NCBI GenBank assembly: GCA_020630355.1
Contig: JAHDBO010000114.1
Location: forward strand, 1-6,545
Origin: Saprospiraceae bacterium
GTDB lineage: Bacteria > Bacteroidota > Bacteroidia > Chitinophagales > Saprospiraceae
Length of the DNA: 6,545 nucleotides
Direction of reading: 5' to 3'
Below are positions 5,482-6,545 of the stretch, piece by piece; the first letter of the stretch is position 1, and the number at the start of each line of letters is the position of its first letter. The notes beneath the pieces are model-generated. The model did not search any database and was not told the DNA's origin. It saw only the letters and a list, made by a program, of their open reading frames with translations. Made by a program: the position numbers and the translations under genes.

Positions 5482-6519
5482 TTATTCTTTGTTTATTACG
5501 GGTTTTGTCGATTCTCTTGGGATAAGATTAGAGGGCAATACTTTGGTTTCAAAAGTTTCCTTCAAGCGTCCATCTCCCTCGATTGACTTAATGAGCATAT
5601 CGACAGCATATTTTCCCATTTCCTTGGGTTGTTGTCCGATTGTCGTAAGCGAAGGATGGAAGTATCTGGAAAGAATACCATCGGTATAACCTATAACGGA
5701 CACGTCATCTGGAATTTTCAGTCCTTTTTGGATTGCAATCTTCATGGCGGTAACCGCATAGATTTCGTTGACACAAAGGATGGCATCCACATCGCAACGG
5801 TTGAAGAATTTGTTGATGTCCCGATCTATAAATTCAGGATCACCCACTTTCATGATATTGCTCAGGACGATTTCAAAACCATTTTCTTTCAGGGCATCGA
5901 AATACCCCTTTGTTCTATTGACGCCTACACTGATATGGTCTTCGGTCGTGATTAACCCGATTTTCTTGCAGCCTGTTGATACTAAGTAATTGACCGCCAT
6001 TTTAGCACTATCATGGTCGTCTATGATTACTTTGTCGCACAATATGTCATTGGTGACTCGGTCGAACATAGCAACGGGCATACCTTGGTTGATGACCTCT
6101 TGAATGTGGTGGTAATCCCGTCCTTTCAAAGTACCTTTCGAAAGGGAAAGAATAAAACCATCGATACTGCCATTGGCTAGCATTTCCATGTTGATGACTT
6201 CTTTCTCGAAGGATTCGTTGGAAACACCTATAATGACGTTATAGCCCCGTTTGTTGGCTTCTTCCTCGATACCGCTAATCACAGTGGAGAAGAAATTGTG
6301 TACAATTTCAGGGATGATAATGGCAATGGTGCTTGTTTTTTTGTTTTTGAGGCTTAGCGCAATATTGTTGGGTTTGTAATTGTGCGCTTTTGCGAAAGCT
6401 TGAATCTTGCTTTTAGTTTCCTCACTAATCTCATAGCTGTCTTTCAGTGCTTTTGATACAGTGGAGATAGAGACATTCAATTCTTTAGCGATGTACTTGA
6501 GGGTTATCTTTCTGTTCAT
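5482..6519 (-). CDS. LacI-family transcriptional regulator, likely controller of the maltose cluster
   Basis: A 345-residue DNA-binding regulator of normal length for the family. Residues 5-25 form the LacI helix-turn-helix (ITLKYIAKELNVSISTVSKAL). The hinge-helix region is NYKPNNIALSLKNKKT (47-62), with L57 at the place of the leucine that enters the minor groove. L55 replaces the arginine often seen in the ARxL motif. The rest is a periplasmic-binding-protein-like ligand domain starting TSTIAIIIPEIVHNFFS (62-78). Likely effector-contacting positions are D153-R154 (MFDRV), N201-R202 and D280 (GYTD). The gene reads in the same direction as the transporter, pgmB and GH65 genes and is separated from the transporter by a 154-bp promoter-bearing gap. 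Control of those genes in response to maltose or a related sugar is therefore likely. Whether it represses or activates cannot be read from the sequence. Only 26 bp upstream are in view, so its own promoter is not visible. Confidence 0.9.
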   Translation of the reverse strand: MNRKITLKYIAKELNVSISTVSKALKDSYEISEETKSKIQAFAKAHNYKPNNIALSLKNKKTSTIAIIIPEIVHNFFSTVISGIEEEANKRGYNVIIGVSNESFEKEVINMEMLANGSIDGFILSLSKGTLKGRDYHHIQEVINQGMPVAMFDRVTNDILCDKVIIDDHDSAKMAVNYLVSTGCKKIGLITTEDHISVGVNRTKGYFDALKENGFEIVLSNIMKVGDPEFIDRDINKFFNRCDVDAILCVNEIYAVTAMKIAIQKGLKIPDDVSVIGYTDGILSRYFHPSLTTIGQQPKEMGKYAVDMLIKSIEGDGRLKETFETKVLPSNLIPRESTKPVINKE

Positions 6520-6545
6520 TTGGTGAAAATTACTTTCTGTGAATA

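Noticed and set aside
5489..5989. Plus-strand frames of 66-108 codons antisense to the LacI-family gene
   Set aside because: The opposite strand encodes an intact LacI-family ligand domain, and the antisense products show no motifs.

Overview
The window carries five genes, all on the minus strand, which together form a maltose/starch-utilisation gene cluster. The organism is most likely a member of the Bacteroidota. Three things suggest this: a lipoprotein with a C-anchored signal peptide in a sus-like setting, a promoter-like TTTG ... TAnnTTTG element of the Bacteroidota type, and start sites without evident Shine-Dalgarno sequences. The AT-rich composition and protein style suit Flavobacteriia or Saprospiria/Cytophagia lineages, but the class cannot be fixed from this window.

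Layout in transcription order (right to left): a LacI-family regulator (6519-5482); a 154-bp spacer with the only convincing promoter-like element and several inverted repeats; an MFS sugar transporter (5327-3834); beta-phosphoglucomutase (3792-3133); a 78-bp spacer with a short hairpin; a GH65 maltose phosphorylase (3054-748); a 120-bp spacer with two consecutive hairpins; and the first 209 codons of an exported lipoprotein with a glycogen/starch-binding-like E-set domain (627 to beyond position 1). That last protein is most likely a GH13 alpha-amylase-family enzyme whose catalytic part lies outside the window.

The genes form a coherent pathway. The lipoprotein would degrade or bind starch-like glucans outside the cytoplasm. 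The MFS protein would carry maltose or a short maltodextrin across the inner membrane. GH65 would split maltose with phosphate into glucose and beta-glucose 1-phosphate, and beta-phosphoglucomutase would convert the latter to glucose 6-phosphate without using ATP. The LacI-type protein is the likely local regulator. SusC/SusD-type outer-membrane uptake genes are not in the window and might lie further left.

No RNA gene, mobile element, CRISPR array or wholly unknown gene was recognised. The cluster is of a known kind. What deserves a second look is the noncoding DNA: the dyads around the promoter and in the leader of the transporter gene, and the paired hairpins before the lipoprotein gene.
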